Counted from the first letter of the stretch, positions 35,366 to 44,065 are shown. The stretch is DNA of 64,000 nucleotides from Streptomyces sp. ISL-96 (GCF_018614035.1 NZ_JAGGPA010000017.1:62001-126000), one strand, 5' to 3'. A program made the numbers and translations. The notes: a model not told the origin generated them from the sequence alone.

Positions 35366-38300
35366 CTAAGCCAGAATGAACGCGTTGTCGGGGTGGCTCG
35401 GGCAGCAGTCGGCGTCGAATGGGGAGTCCATATCGCCGTCGGCCTGCTGGGTGCAGTCGTCCAACGGACACTTCCATACGATGGCGGATGGATCTGGCCC
35501 GGGGAGGCTTGCGAAGATCGGCAGACGAAGCCCCGGGCCACCGGGCGCCGAGCCGGCGTCGGAGCCCTCACTTTCTGGGAGCCTGGCGACAGCGGAGGAG
35601 ACGACCGAGCCCTGAGTGGCCGATGCGTTTCCGAGACCCTGATGGACGAATGCGGCCCAGGACGAAGGGTCTCCAGCCAGGGCCTTGGCTTTGGTTTTCT
35701 TCCCTCGTGCTCGGGCCCGGGCCTCCCGCAAAGCACGTAGTTGCGCCGTGCGCAGTGCTTCGGCGGGCGGCAGTCCCTCCAGATTGAGTAGCGTGTGAAA
35801 GTCACGCATCAGAGCAGCGGTCGTGGCGTCGTCCACCGCCCACAACGACCCCACTACGGCCGCCGCGCCTGCTGCCCCGAATGCTGTGGCCAGACTCAAG
35901 GCGCTGTCATAGTGCGCTCCCGGTACGGCCGTGGCACAGGCGGATAGCACGACTAGCGGTGCTAGACCCGGCCTTTGGCTATCCCATCGGAGCCGGTCGA
36001 GAACCGTGGCGACGCTGAGCCGTTGCTCGTTCGCCAACACCAGGTGCGACTCGCTGGCGAGTGCCAGACTGCGCGCGTGGCAGGCGAAATGGGCCACCGG
36101 GTATGCGGGTGAAAGATCGTCGAACGTGTCACTCAGTGCGGACAGCACTGCTCGCGGAGTAGCGGGCACTGAGCCGGGCTCGCCGGATCCGCTGAACCGT
36201 CGGCCCTTGGAGTAATACCAGCGGTAAACGTCCTCGCCCTCCTGGCGGGCATGCGGTAGGTCTCGGGTTGGGTCGACGACAACCACGCCACTTCCCGTGA
36301 GTGGCAGGAGGGCACGGAAGGCGTACCAGGACAGAGCTTGTGCTGACGGCGCGTAGGTGAATGCCATCGACTCGATCGCGAAGCGGTGTCCCCATCCGCC
36401 GGGTTCCTTCACACGGTGCCGGGCCGCGTGCCATGGCACGAGGCCCAGGGGCCCGGCCGGAATAACGGCGACGCGCGGTATACCTTCGATCCCTACGGTG
36501 GCGAGATGTTCGTGCAGTGCCCCGATCGCAGCTTTCCAGGCCCAGTCGCAGACATTGCGCATAGCCGTCCGCCGGGAAAGATCGTCTGGCGGGTTCCCGG
36601 TGCCTTGAACACGTAGCTGGCTGTCGTGCGCTGCCGTGAAATGAACCAACTCGGGTGCGTTCAGTCGAAGGAGGGGCAGCCGCAGAGAAGCGATGCGCCC
36701 GTCCCAGAGGGTGATGAGAGCCCAGCCACAGTGCCGTCCGGCGAAGAGATGCACCACGGCATCGATGCCCAGCGAACCACACCACTCCGCAATGTCATGC
36801 GGCGTGGGTGCGGGAATGACGTCACGAAGGGCAGCACGCACAGACTCCCGCATGCTCTCTGGTAGGGGAAGGCGACTGCGCCCGGAGACGGCCTCGGGTA
36901 GGGCATGGCGTGGGTCGGCGTTGGCCAGCAGGCCGACTTCCGCGGCATCGATCGCGACCCGGGTTTCCATACCTTGCTCCCGTAGGGAGGAAAGGGCCCG
37001 TAGGGCAATCCGGTCACCGATCACGTCTGCTCCTGCGGCCGCTGCCGCCAGCACAGCCCGACCCGACTCCGTGACTTCGAGGGCGGCGTGGATCTCACCG
37101 GCCTCCAGACACCAACGAGCAAGAACGTCGGCCTTGGCCGTAACCAACCGGGCCTGCACGACTGGCCCGGCGTCGGGGTGTTCCATCACCACATCGACGA
37201 CACGATGGTGAAGCTCGTTCCGGATCGCTTCGAGGTCGCCGCGGAGGTCGTCCGTCGCTCGTGGTCGAGTAGGCCGCCTGTGGTCCGTGGCCCGCTCCTC
37301 CAGGACGGCGTGAGCTTGCCGCCACGCGTGGGCGTCAAGATGACTGTCGTAGTCGTCCTCAGCCCGTCGAAGGGAACGCGCGCGGCGCTCCCTGTCCAGT
37401 GACACGGCTTGCTCCAGAAGGCTCGCAGCCCGTGCTTTGACCCTCTCCCGAGGGCCGGGATTAACCAGCACCTCCGTGAGAGTCACAGCTGCGGTTCCAA
37501 GGGTGCTGATATCCGGGGGGTCGCCCCCTTCGTGGCCCAATACTGGGGACGTCAGTGCCTCATAGAGCGTCAGTAGTGCGTGTCCGTACTCGACGGTCTG
37601 CAGTGCTAGCTGTTCGGCTGGCTGGTCGGACCACCCCAGGCAGTGCTTAAGCAGATCGGCTGCGTGCCTTGCGTCGTCTGGCGCACTCAGCACGTCTGCG
37701 CGGGCGAGCAGGCACTGAGCGAGCTGGAAGGCTGCCGGAAGGTGTGCACCTTCCGGCCCCACAACAGCTCGAACCGCTGCGACGGCGGTCAGGACTGCGC
37801 TGTCCAGAGCCCGCAGGTCGCTGGCGCGTAGATATTCGGCGTAATGTGCAGCGGCGAGCAGGGCGTCTGAGTGGGCATGGCTCAGGAGGCCGCGAGCGGT
37901 GTGCAAGTCCGTGGCGGCGCCGGTGAGTTCATAGCGCCGCAGCAATGCCTCACCGAGCTTGTTACGCCACCTCGTACGGTCTGGGCTCGACTCCGGTAGG
38001 GCTGGGGACTTCAGGCCGAGGGTGAGGACGGTGACCAGCCGCTCTAGAGAGGTGGAGTCGCCCTGCTGTTCGAAGAGGAGCCGCAGAGCTGTGGCGAGAG
38101 CTCCTGTCCACTCAGTCCATTCGACCGGGCCGCGTTCCTCGGAAGCTGCCCGGTCCAAGGCGCTGTCCAGGGCATGCGCGGCTCTGCCAAGCAGGTCCGG
38201 CTCGGCTGAGTGCTCATACATGGTGAGGCAGCTGTAGCCGAAACTGGCGTACACCGCGGATGAGGAGGTGCCACGAGCATCGCGTAGATCGAGCGATGCG

Positions 38301-39349
38301 TGTGCTTGCAAGAGGCCGAGATGGGTCTCGAACGCTTTCTCCAGATAGGAAACTTCATGCGAGATGGCGTAGTAATACCGCTGCACAGCCCCTACGGCTC
38401 GCAACCACCCGTCCAGCGCGCCCCGTTCGATGGTCAGCGAGTTCAGGTCATTGATCTTCCATAGTGCGTCGGCGGCAGCTTTCAGATCTTCGCTGTCACC
38501 GTCGGCATCGTGCCGCATTCGTAGCGCAACCCCGAGCACACCCGTCCACAATAGGGACAAGTCTCGATCGTCGACGCTCCGAGCCAGCCGCGCCGCTGCC
38601 CTGGCATTGCTCACCGCATGTTCGAGGTCAGAAGGTCGCTTGAGGGCCTCGTAGCGCAGCAGCAGGGCCTGAGCCAGATCGCCGAGCGTGTAGCTCCGTC
38701 CCCGAGGATGCCCGTCGTTGGTGCTGGCGTCGACGGCAGTCTGCAACCCGTCGACCGCTTGGTCCAGTGCGGCAGAGGCTCGGGTGCGGACGTACTGGAG
38801 GAGGCGAGCGCGGTCATTAGGGGAGAGCTGGATGTGCTCGATGGGCGGGGTGCTTCTGACCTCTTCCAGGTGCGTGTCGAGTGCGTCGCGTAGCTGGCAG
38901 GTGTAGACGAGCAGGGCGAAACCGGGGGCTTCGCTCTCATAGCCGCGGGCGGTTTTCAGGCTGGGCCGGAGAGGCCGGTAGGCGGTTCGGCTCTCACTGG
39001 CCTGTACGCGAAGAAGGTCGTGCAGCTCGTCAAACCGGGTCACATCCGGTTCGGAGCGGTCGTGGAGCTCTGCATTTTGGGGCCGGGCATACCTGACCGC
39101 GTCGGAGAGGTGCCCCAGCCGCTGCCGCAGGGCCGGAAGGTTGGAGCCGAGGGCGTCAGCTGCACCGAGCGCCGCGAGGGCGTCGGGGAGAGCGCCCTCG
39201 GGCGCCGTGCTCTCGTATGAGTCGAGGGCCCGTTCTCCGATCAGTTCCGCACGCGTGCGGACGGGCAGTTCTCGCTCGCCGCCCTGAAGCCACCGTGCCG
39301 TGAGCTCTTCTACGACGGCGACGAAATGTTCACGCCCCACTTGCGCCAC
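35366..39349 (-). CDS. Large TPR-like/CHAT-domain caspase-like protease
   Basis: The 1327-residue protein has a long helical, TPR-like N-terminal region (about residues 1-800, e.g. YTLGDLAQALLLRYEALKR, HYAEYLRASDLRALDSAV) and a C-terminal CHAT domain (about 920-1230) with the His-Cys catalytic dyad in VAHFACHARS (near residue 1086) and LSACATAVPG (near 1136), followed by GAAGAAAVVGSLWAVDD, a typical CHAT strand. CHAT proteins are caspase-like proteases used in bacterial immunity (for example with effector complexes or gasdermins). The C-terminal extension of 90 residues after the domain is Cys/Asp-rich at the end (DADCCPSHPDN). The gene lies at the right end of a defence-rich island and precedes a membrane protein gene. 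Confidence 0.82.
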   Translation of the reverse strand: MAQVGREHFVAVVEELTARWLQGGERELPVRTRAELIGERALDSYESTAPEGALPDALAALGAADALGSNLPALRQRLGHLSDAVRYARPQNAELHDRSEPDVTRFDELHDLLRVQASESRTAYRPLRPSLKTARGYESEAPGFALLVYTCQLRDALDTHLEEVRSTPPIEHIQLSPNDRARLLQYVRTRASAALDQAVDGLQTAVDASTNDGHPRGRSYTLGDLAQALLLRYEALKRPSDLEHAVSNARAAARLARSVDDRDLSLLWTGVLGVALRMRHDADGDSEDLKAAADALWKINDLNSLTIERGALDGWLRAVGAVQRYYYAISHEVSYLEKAFETHLGLLQAHASLDLRDARGTSSSAVYASFGYSCLTMYEHSAEPDLLGRAAHALDSALDRAASEERGPVEWTEWTGALATALRLLFEQQGDSTSLERLVTVLTLGLKSPALPESSPDRTRWRNKLGEALLRRYELTGAATDLHTARGLLSHAHSDALLAAAHYAEYLRASDLRALDSAVLTAVAAVRAVVGPEGAHLPAAFQLAQCLLARADVLSAPDDARHAADLLKHCLGWSDQPAEQLALQTVEYGHALLTLYEALTSPVLGHEGGDPPDISTLGTAAVTLTEVLVNPGPRERVKARAASLLEQAVSLDRERRARSLRRAEDDYDSHLDAHAWRQAHAVLEERATDHRRPTRPRATDDLRGDLEAIRNELHHRVVDVVMEHPDAGPVVQARLVTAKADVLARWCLEAGEIHAALEVTESGRAVLAAAAAGADVIGDRIALRALSSLREQGMETRVAIDAAEVGLLANADPRHALPEAVSGRSRLPLPESMRESVRAALRDVIPAPTPHDIAEWCGSLGIDAVVHLFAGRHCGWALITLWDGRIASLRLPLLRLNAPELVHFTAAHDSQLRVQGTGNPPDDLSRRTAMRNVCDWAWKAAIGALHEHLATVGIEGIPRVAVIPAGPLGLVPWHAARHRVKEPGGWGHRFAIESMAFTYAPSAQALSWYAFRALLPLTGSGVVVVDPTRDLPHARQEGEDVYRWYYSKGRRFSGSGEPGSVPATPRAVLSALSDTFDDLSPAYPVAHFACHARSLALASESHLVLANEQRLSVATVLDRLRWDSQRPGLAPLVVLSACATAVPGAHYDSALSLATAFGAAGAAAVVGSLWAVDDATTAALMRDFHTLLNLEGLPPAEALRTAQLRALREARARARGKKTKAKALAGDPSSWAAFVHQGLGNASATQGSVVSSAVARLPESEGSDAGSAPGGPGLRLPIFASLPGPDPSAIVWKCPLDDCTQQADGDMDSPFDADCCPSHPDNAFILA

Positions 39350-39523
39350 TGCTGCCCCTCCCCGTACTGCTCCGGCAACGAGGGAAGACTAGTCGAGCTA
39401 GAGCACCCTCGCTGCGGATCGCCGGGGGTTAGTGGGCTGCCGGCGGCACTCGTCCGACACGACGGCGGCGTCTGTGCCGACTGATGCTGATCAGGCGGGA
39501 GGAATATCCGGCCCTCGCGGCCC

Positions 39524-39581
39524 GTCCGCTCACGCACCGCTCACGCAAACGGCCCCGGACGAGACGTCCGAGGCCGAATAG
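39524..39581 (+). pseudogene. 3' tail of a second integrase with right arm-type repeats
   Basis: 39524-39547 holds two CGCTCACGCA repeats, one mismatch from the left-end block. Read in the frame ending at TAG 39579-39581, this DNA encodes PLTQTAPDETSEAE, which aligns with the end of the intact integrase (PPTQSAPNEEFEDG). The downstream 45 bp to the att core also match. It is the last trace of another integrase gene; the remainder (39350-39523) holds no recognisable coding sequence. Confidence 0.6.
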
Positions 39582-39626
39582 AGCCCCTCCCCGGGGGAGA
39601 AACCCCAGGTCAGAGCGACAATGCGT

Positions 39627-39670
39627 TGTGCCCCCGGCAGGATTCGAACCTGCGACACCCGCTTTAGGAG
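39627..39670 (-). repeat. attR: 44-bp direct repeat inside tRNA-Arg
   Basis: Identical over 44 bp to 2474-2517, covering the tRNA-Arg 3' half through the anticodon loop. Together they delimit the island, and integration restored a complete tRNA at this end. Confidence 0.9.
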
Positions 39671-39701
39671 AGCGGTGCTCTATCCCCTGAGCTACGGAGG
39701 C
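39629..39701 (-). tRNA. tRNA-Arg (anticodon CCT)
   Basis: The 73-nt cloverleaf on the minus strand has acceptor stem GCCTCCG pairing with CGGGGGC (one G-U pair), discriminator A, D stem GCTC/GAGC, anticodon stem CCGCT/AGCGG with loop CTCCTAA (anticodon CCT), and T stem GCAGG/CCTGC with loop TTCGAAT. CCA is not encoded. It reads AGG codons. The island entered its 3' end, leaving the gene intact. Confidence 0.96.
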
Positions 39702-40370
39702 GGGGATCTGTCGGAAAACGTGTCTAAAACTCGGTCAAGGTAGACGCGATGATCCAGACAGGCTTGCAGACAGCGTGCGGAGACCTGGTCGTGAGGCCAG
39801 GCCGCCGCGGTCAGTGTAGCGGGTGGCGCTTGATCCGCATTCGGATCCATGGGTCCTGGCGTTCTCAGGTGGGTGCACCAGGGGCTAGGAGTGTCAGGCT
39901 GCGGGGGGCGAGGTTGATCATGGCGCGAGTGGCGGCGTTACTGAGCCAGGCGTAGCCGACGTAGATGAGCACAGCGGCGTTCGCGCCGTAGGCGGGGACC
40001 CGTCTGTGCGGTAGCTCTGGTCGAAGCGTGAGTGCTGGGGCTCGCTGTCCTGGCGGAAGCCCTTCAGGCGTCGGCCGACGTGGGTGTCAGGGGAACCTGA
40101 CGCAGGTGCTCGGTTCGATCGAACCGATGCCGCCCTGTTGACGGGTCGATCTGCCGGTCCTCCTCGGTTTCGTCAACCCGGATGTGCTCGGGCGTGATCG
40201 TCGGGATCGATGAGGCCATGGCCGACGTCCGAGCGGGCACCGTCGGTGAGACTCCCGCTCACTGCGGTACGGCCGCTACGCAGGCGCAGGGAGCTGGGCA
40301 ATGCGATCGGCTACCTGCCGCTGCTCGTGCCGGTTCGACGGGTACGAGCAGCGGAAGAGGCGAGATCACA
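39702..40370. other. Gene-poor stretch right of tRNA-Arg
   Basis: About 650 bp with no convincing gene. On the minus strand near 39890-40015 a short frame ends in YVGYAWLSNAATRAMINLAP before a stop, with no start or ribosome-binding site; it looks like the tail of a decayed gene I cannot identify. The tRNA promoter should lie just right of 39701. Confidence 0.5.
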
Positions 40371-40766
40371 TCACGCGACGGCGGTGCCCTCGAGCTCGAC
40401 CATCTGGCCGGGGATCGCCAGACGCGTCACCCCGAGCATCGTGGTGGTCGGGGCGACCCCGGCGGCGCCCAGCTGTCCCGCCAGTACGCCGTAGTGCTGG
40501 AAGAGCAGGTCGACGTCGGTCGTGTAGACGTTGAGCCGGACGAGATTCGCGAGGGACATGCCGGCCTCGGCCAGCACGGCCTTGACGTTGTCGATGCTCA
40601 GCGCCAGCTGCGCCGCCATGTCACCGTCGTGCTCAGGCTTGCCTTCGCTGCTCATCGCGGTTTGCCCCGAGATGTAAAGGGTGCGCGAGTGCCCGGAGAC
40701 GACCTCACCCTGGTTGAAGCCCATCTCCACCGACCACGACACCGGGTTGACCGCATTTCGTTCCAT
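40371..40766 (-). CDS. RidA-family (YjgF/UK114) protein
   Basis: I choose ATG at 40766 (MERNAVNPVSWSV) with GGAG 10 bases upstream, giving 131 residues, the normal family length; the open frame to 40862 adds an unlikely leader. Family features are NPVSWSVEMGFNQGEVV, LYISGQTAMSSEG, QLALSIDNVKAVLAEAGMSLANLVRLNVY and a C-terminal LAIPGQMVELEGTAV. RidA proteins are trimeric and hydrolyse reactive enamine/imine intermediates from PLP enzymes. It is divergent from a WYL regulator, which probably controls it. Confidence 0.85.
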   Translation of the reverse strand: MERNAVNPVSWSVEMGFNQGEVVSGHSRTLYISGQTAMSSEGKPEHDGDMAAQLALSIDNVKAVLAEAGMSLANLVRLNVYTTDVDLLFQHYGVLAGQLGAAGVAPTTTMLGVTRLAIPGQMVELEGTAVA

Positions 40767-40904
40767 TGCCGCACTGGCTCCATTCGATTCACAGACACTG
40801 CGTACGTCCATCGACTCGGCAGCCGCCGAGCTTTGGCGTCGTGTGAAGGAGCCTTCCAGCAAAACGTGACATCCCTAGTCATGTATTTTCGCTAAAGTTT
40901 CCAT

Positions 40905-41879
40905 ATGCGCGCTGACCGGTTGGTCTCATTGGTGCTCCTCCTGCGCCAGCGCGGTCGGATGACCGCGGACACGCTGGCCCGTGAGCTGGAGGTGTCCACC
41001 CGCACGGTGCTGCGCGATATAGAGGCGCTGTCCGCGGCCGGTGTGCCGGTCTACGCCGAACGCGGCCGGCACGGCGGTTTCGCACGGTTGCCCGGTTTCC
41101 AGACAGCGCTCACCGGACTGAACCACGACGAGGCGCTCGCCCTGCTGGTCGCCGGATCACGGCGCGGCGCGCAGCTGTTCGGCCTTGGCTCGGCGCTCGC
41201 CTCGGCCATGCTCAAAGTGGTCGACGCTCTGCCCGAAGGCCTTCGAGGCACCGCGGCCGGCGCGGCGCAGCGATTACTCATCGACCCGGAGACCGACCTT
41301 CTCTCGCGCCGCGTGGCCGCAGATGAGGTGTCCGACACCGTAGTGGCCGAGGTGCGGCGCGCGGTTTTCGCCGGACACAAGCTGCGCATCCAGTACGCGG
41401 CTGTGGACCAGACCCCGAAGTGGCGCACGGTGGACCCGATCGGCCTGGTCACCGTACGCGGGCAGAGCTACCTGCTGGCCACGAGGGGCGGCGCGGACCG
41501 TACCTACCGGCTGGCCCGGGTGCTGGCCGCCGAAGCACTCGACGAACCCGCGCAGCGACCGGACACGGTCGACCTGGACCGGGCCTGGCAGGAACGCAGC
41601 GCGCAGTTTCGGACCGGAGGCGACCAAGTCGCCGTGCTGGTACGGGTGGACCCGGCGCGGCGGGAGCACCTGGTGGGCACCGTGCTGGCCGTCTGCGCCG
41701 AAGAATCCGACGCGGATGGCTGGCTGCGGCTGAACGTGACCTTCCAAGATTCGCGACACGCCGAATGGGCCCTGTGGCAGCACGCCACGCACGCGGAAGT
41801 CCTGGCCCCGCAAGGGCTTCGTACCTCCCTGCGCAACCGGGCCGCCACGATCGCCACCCGCTATGGAGCGTCATCCTGA
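40905..41879 (+). CDS. HTH_11/WYL-domain transcriptional regulator (YafY type)
   Basis: The 324-residue protein begins with a DeoR/HTH_11 helix-turn-helix (LVSLVLLLRQRGRMTADTLA, then LEVSTRTVLRDIEAL) and has a WYL domain near residues 145-230 (HKLRIQYAAVDQTPKWRTVDPIGLV, then YLLATRGGADRTYRLARV, split here) followed by a WCX-type C-terminus. WYL regulators sense nucleic-acid or small-molecule ligands. It shares the 138-nt gap 40767-40904 with the divergent ridA-like gene. Confidence 0.87.
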   Translation: MRADRLVSLVLLLRQRGRMTADTLARELEVSTRTVLRDIEALSAAGVPVYAERGRHGGFARLPGFQTALTGLNHDEALALLVAGSRRGAQLFGLGSALASAMLKVVDALPEGLRGTAAGAAQRLLIDPETDLLSRRVAADEVSDTVVAEVRRAVFAGHKLRIQYAAVDQTPKWRTVDPIGLVTVRGQSYLLATRGGADRTYRLARVLAAEALDEPAQRPDTVDLDRAWQERSAQFRTGGDQVAVLVRVDPARREHLVGTVLAVCAEESDADGWLRLNVTFQDSRHAEWALWQHATHAEVLAPQGLRTSLRNRAATIATRYGASS

Positions 41880-42384
41880 GAGGTTGCGGGTAGTGCTCGT
41901 CCTTGATTGCCGACGTCGTCCATGCCCGTCCCCTCCCGTGTCGCTGTTCAGGCAGGTTTGTTGGCCGGTCGGTGCGCACAGCCCAGGGCGTTTTGAAATC
42001 CGGGCTCGCCGTTTAGGTCTCTTCACGCGAACGCGATGACCTGGGTGTCTGGGCACCTCCTGGTCAGGGGACGGCGTTAACTGCAGCTCGGTGACCCGCG
42101 CTTCTCGATTCTGATCCGTCCACGGCACCCCTCGGTACTCCCGGGGATGCAGGACGACACCACGCGGGTGGTCGAAGTCAGCTCCCGGCCAGGCGGGCGA
42201 ACTCCGCGTCCAGGTAGGCCCCTTACAGGAAGCACGCAGTCGGCGAATGTGGGTGTGGCGTGGTTCGCCATCGGTTCTGCCGATGTGGGGGTTCGGGACG
42301 TTTCATCAGTGTGGTGTTGTGGCCGGGGGGCGGTGCGGCTCAGGGTGGGCGGTGTAACCCCTAGCGAAGCCGTGGAGGTGGGTC
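41880..42384. other. Non-coding stretch upstream of the biosynthetic cluster
   Basis: About 500 bp without a supportable gene on either strand. It must hold the mbtH promoter. No clear -10/-35 pair, riboswitch or long inverted repeat is visible to me. Confidence 0.5.
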
Positions 42385-42594
42385 GTGGTCCAGGACGACC
42401 AAGAGGGCCGTTTCGCCGTTGTGATCAACGATGAGGAGCAGTACTCGATCTGGCCGGAGGGGCGCGACGTACCGGACGGATGGCGGGGTGCGGGCTTCCG
42501 TGGGTCACGGGAGGAGTGCCTGGCGCATGTGGAGGTCGTCTGGACCGACCAGCGGCCGCTGAGCGTCCGCCGGGCCGCCGGTCAGCCGGTGTAA
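42385..42594 (+). CDS. mbtH: MbtH-like NRPS chaperone
   Basis: The 69-residue protein starts at GTG with GGAGG 6 bases upstream and carries the family signature NDEEQYSIWP, then PDGW, then WTDQRPLSVR. MbtH proteins bind adenylation domains and are needed for their folding or activity. It opens the biosynthetic cluster and presumably serves the A domains at 49534-51442 and 57364-61443, although it is about 7 kb from the first of them. It converges with the LuxR-type regulator gene. Confidence 0.95.
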   Translation: MVQDDQEGRFAVVINDEEQYSIWPEGRDVPDGWRGAGFRGSREECLAHVEVVWTDQRPLSVRRAAGQPV

Positions 42595-42603
42595 GTGGGG
42601 CTG

Positions 42604-43605
42604 TTACAGGTTGTGGGGGAGCCAGCCTCGCTGGACCGCTCTTACGCCCGCCTCGAATCTGCTGCGGGCTCCCAGGCGGTCCATCAGCGCCGTCGCGATG
42701 CGGCGCGCCGTGCGGTGCGAGACGCCGAGGCGCTTGGCTATGCCCTCGTCCGTGTGGCCCTCGGCGAGCAGCCGCAGGGCCGCCGCCTCCTGCCGGTCGA
42801 GTTCGGACTCGTCGCGGCAGGGCTTCTCGCCCAGTGGGCGAGAAGCCTCCCAGACGGTCTCGAAGAGGGTGCAGAGTGCGGTGAGCGTTCCCTTTCCTGT
42901 GATGACCACCGCTCCTTCGCTGCTGTCCTCGCTGTTCAGAGGGATTACGGCCGTCTCCCGGTCGAGGATGGTCATACGGAGTGGGAGCGTCCCGGCCGTG
43001 CGGACCTGGCCGCCCAGAGTGGTGAGCCAGTTGGCGTGGGCGACGCTGGCCGCGCAGTTGCGAAAGCTCTCCAGGTAGATCGTCCGCATCTTCACCCCAC
43101 GCCCGAGCAGTTCTTTGTTGAGCGGACGAGCGGACGCCATGTTCTCCTCGGTCTGCGCGCCGCCCGGTGAGAAAGCCATCACCTCCTGCCGCACGGTGTC
43201 GGTGAGTACGGACAGCCTCGCCCGGATCTGCGCCACGTCGGCCAGGTGCTCCATGCTGACCGGGCTGTTGCCCGCCGCCGGCCGGCGGTCGGCGTACTCG
43301 GAGATCAGCTGGGACGCTGCCGTCCGCGCCGCGGCCATGCGCTGCCGGTGCAGGGCGAACTCCGCCTGTCTTCGGGCCAGCAGGTAGTCCAGGCCCAGCT
43401 CGGGGCTGACGGCACGGGGTGGCTGGGTGGGCGCTGCGGAAGGCTGTATCAGGGACAGCTGGGACAGTTTGTCCCAGGCGGCTCGTACGGCGTCCTCGGC
43501 GAGGTCCACGTGTCGCGCGAGTGCGGTGACGTCGTCCTGAGGCCGCTCCAGCATGGCCCGGTACACGGCTTCGGTCGGCGTATCCAGTCCCAGTAATTCA
43601 AGCAT
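42604..43605 (-). CDS. TrmB-like/LuxR-type pathway regulator
   Basis: The 333-residue protein has an N-terminal TrmB-like winged helix (GLDTPTEAVYRAMLE, then DDVTALARHVDLAEDAVRAA), a middle effector-like region, and a C-terminal LuxR helix-turn-helix (EAAALRLLAEGHTDEGIAK, then RLGVSHRTARRIATALMDRLGA). Proteins of this architecture are common cluster-situated regulators in Streptomyces. A 20-bp perfect palindrome lies about 90 bp upstream of its start in the divergent intergenic region (43698-43717) and is a good candidate operator. Confidence 0.85.
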   Translation of the reverse strand: MLELLGLDTPTEAVYRAMLERPQDDVTALARHVDLAEDAVRAAWDKLSQLSLIQPSAAPTQPPRAVSPELGLDYLLARRQAEFALHRQRMAAARTAASQLISEYADRRPAAGNSPVSMEHLADVAQIRARLSVLTDTVRQEVMAFSPGGAQTEENMASARPLNKELLGRGVKMRTIYLESFRNCAASVAHANWLTTLGGQVRTAGTLPLRMTILDRETAVIPLNSEDSSEGAVVITGKGTLTALCTLFETVWEASRPLGEKPCRDESELDRQEAAALRLLAEGHTDEGIAKRLGVSHRTARRIATALMDRLGARSRFEAGVRAVQRGWLPHNL

Positions 43606-43697
43606 CGCTCAGTTCCCCGTTCCGGCGGTGGCGCTCCATCGTCTTTTCGTACGGCGCAGGGGCGGCCCGCCAGGGCCGGTCAGTGACACGGTGGCCA

Positions 43698-43717
43698 CTT
43701 TGGGTCATGACCCAAAG
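43698..43717. promoter_or_regulatory. 20-bp perfect palindrome in the divergent LuxR/peptide promoter region
   Basis: CTTTGGGTCATGACCCAAAG is a perfect 20-bp palindrome, flanked by partial extension (GTGGCCA...CGGCCCAC). It lies between the divergent LuxR-type gene (start 43605) and the small exported peptide gene (start 43859). It fits a dimeric HTH binding site, most simply for the LuxR-type protein. Confidence 0.65.
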
Positions 43718-43858
43718 CGGCCCACCGTTTTCCTTCCCCCAAGGTTCACCGGCGGTGATGCTACTTCCGAGGCGGACGAATCCGCCAGGAATCGGTCCAC
43801 GACCTGTTCGCCAGACGAAGTTTTCCTCTTGGATTTACGTCGTGAAAGGACGCCGGTC

Positions 43859-44065
43859 ATGTTCAGTGCCCGTATCGCCAAGGCTGCCGCTGTCACCGCG
43901 CTCGCCGCCGCGGCGCTCCTCGCACCCGCCGTCGTTGCCCTCACCCCCGGCGACACGGCCACCGACACGGCCATCGCCACCGCCACCGCCGTGTCGGCCG
44001 CCACGGAGACGGAGGGGGCCGGGACGACGTCCGAGGGGCCTCAGCCGGACATGGGCTGGCAGTGA
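43859..44065 (+). CDS. Small exported peptide (68 aa)
   Basis: ATG at 43859 has AAGGA 9 bases upstream. The first 30 residues form a signal peptide (MFSARIAKAAAVTALAAAAL, hydrophobic core, then VVALTPG). The mature part is Thr/Ala-rich (TDTAIATATAVSAATETEGA) and ends with GPQPDMGWQ. It is not obviously a RiPP precursor since no maturation enzymes adjoin it. It precedes the LysR gene by 16 nt in the same direction. The function is unknown; small exported peptides of this kind occur beside regulators in several actinomycete clusters. Confidence 0.6.
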   Translation: MFSARIAKAAAVTALAAAALLAPAVVALTPGDTATDTAIATATAVSAATETEGAGTTSEGPQPDMGWQ

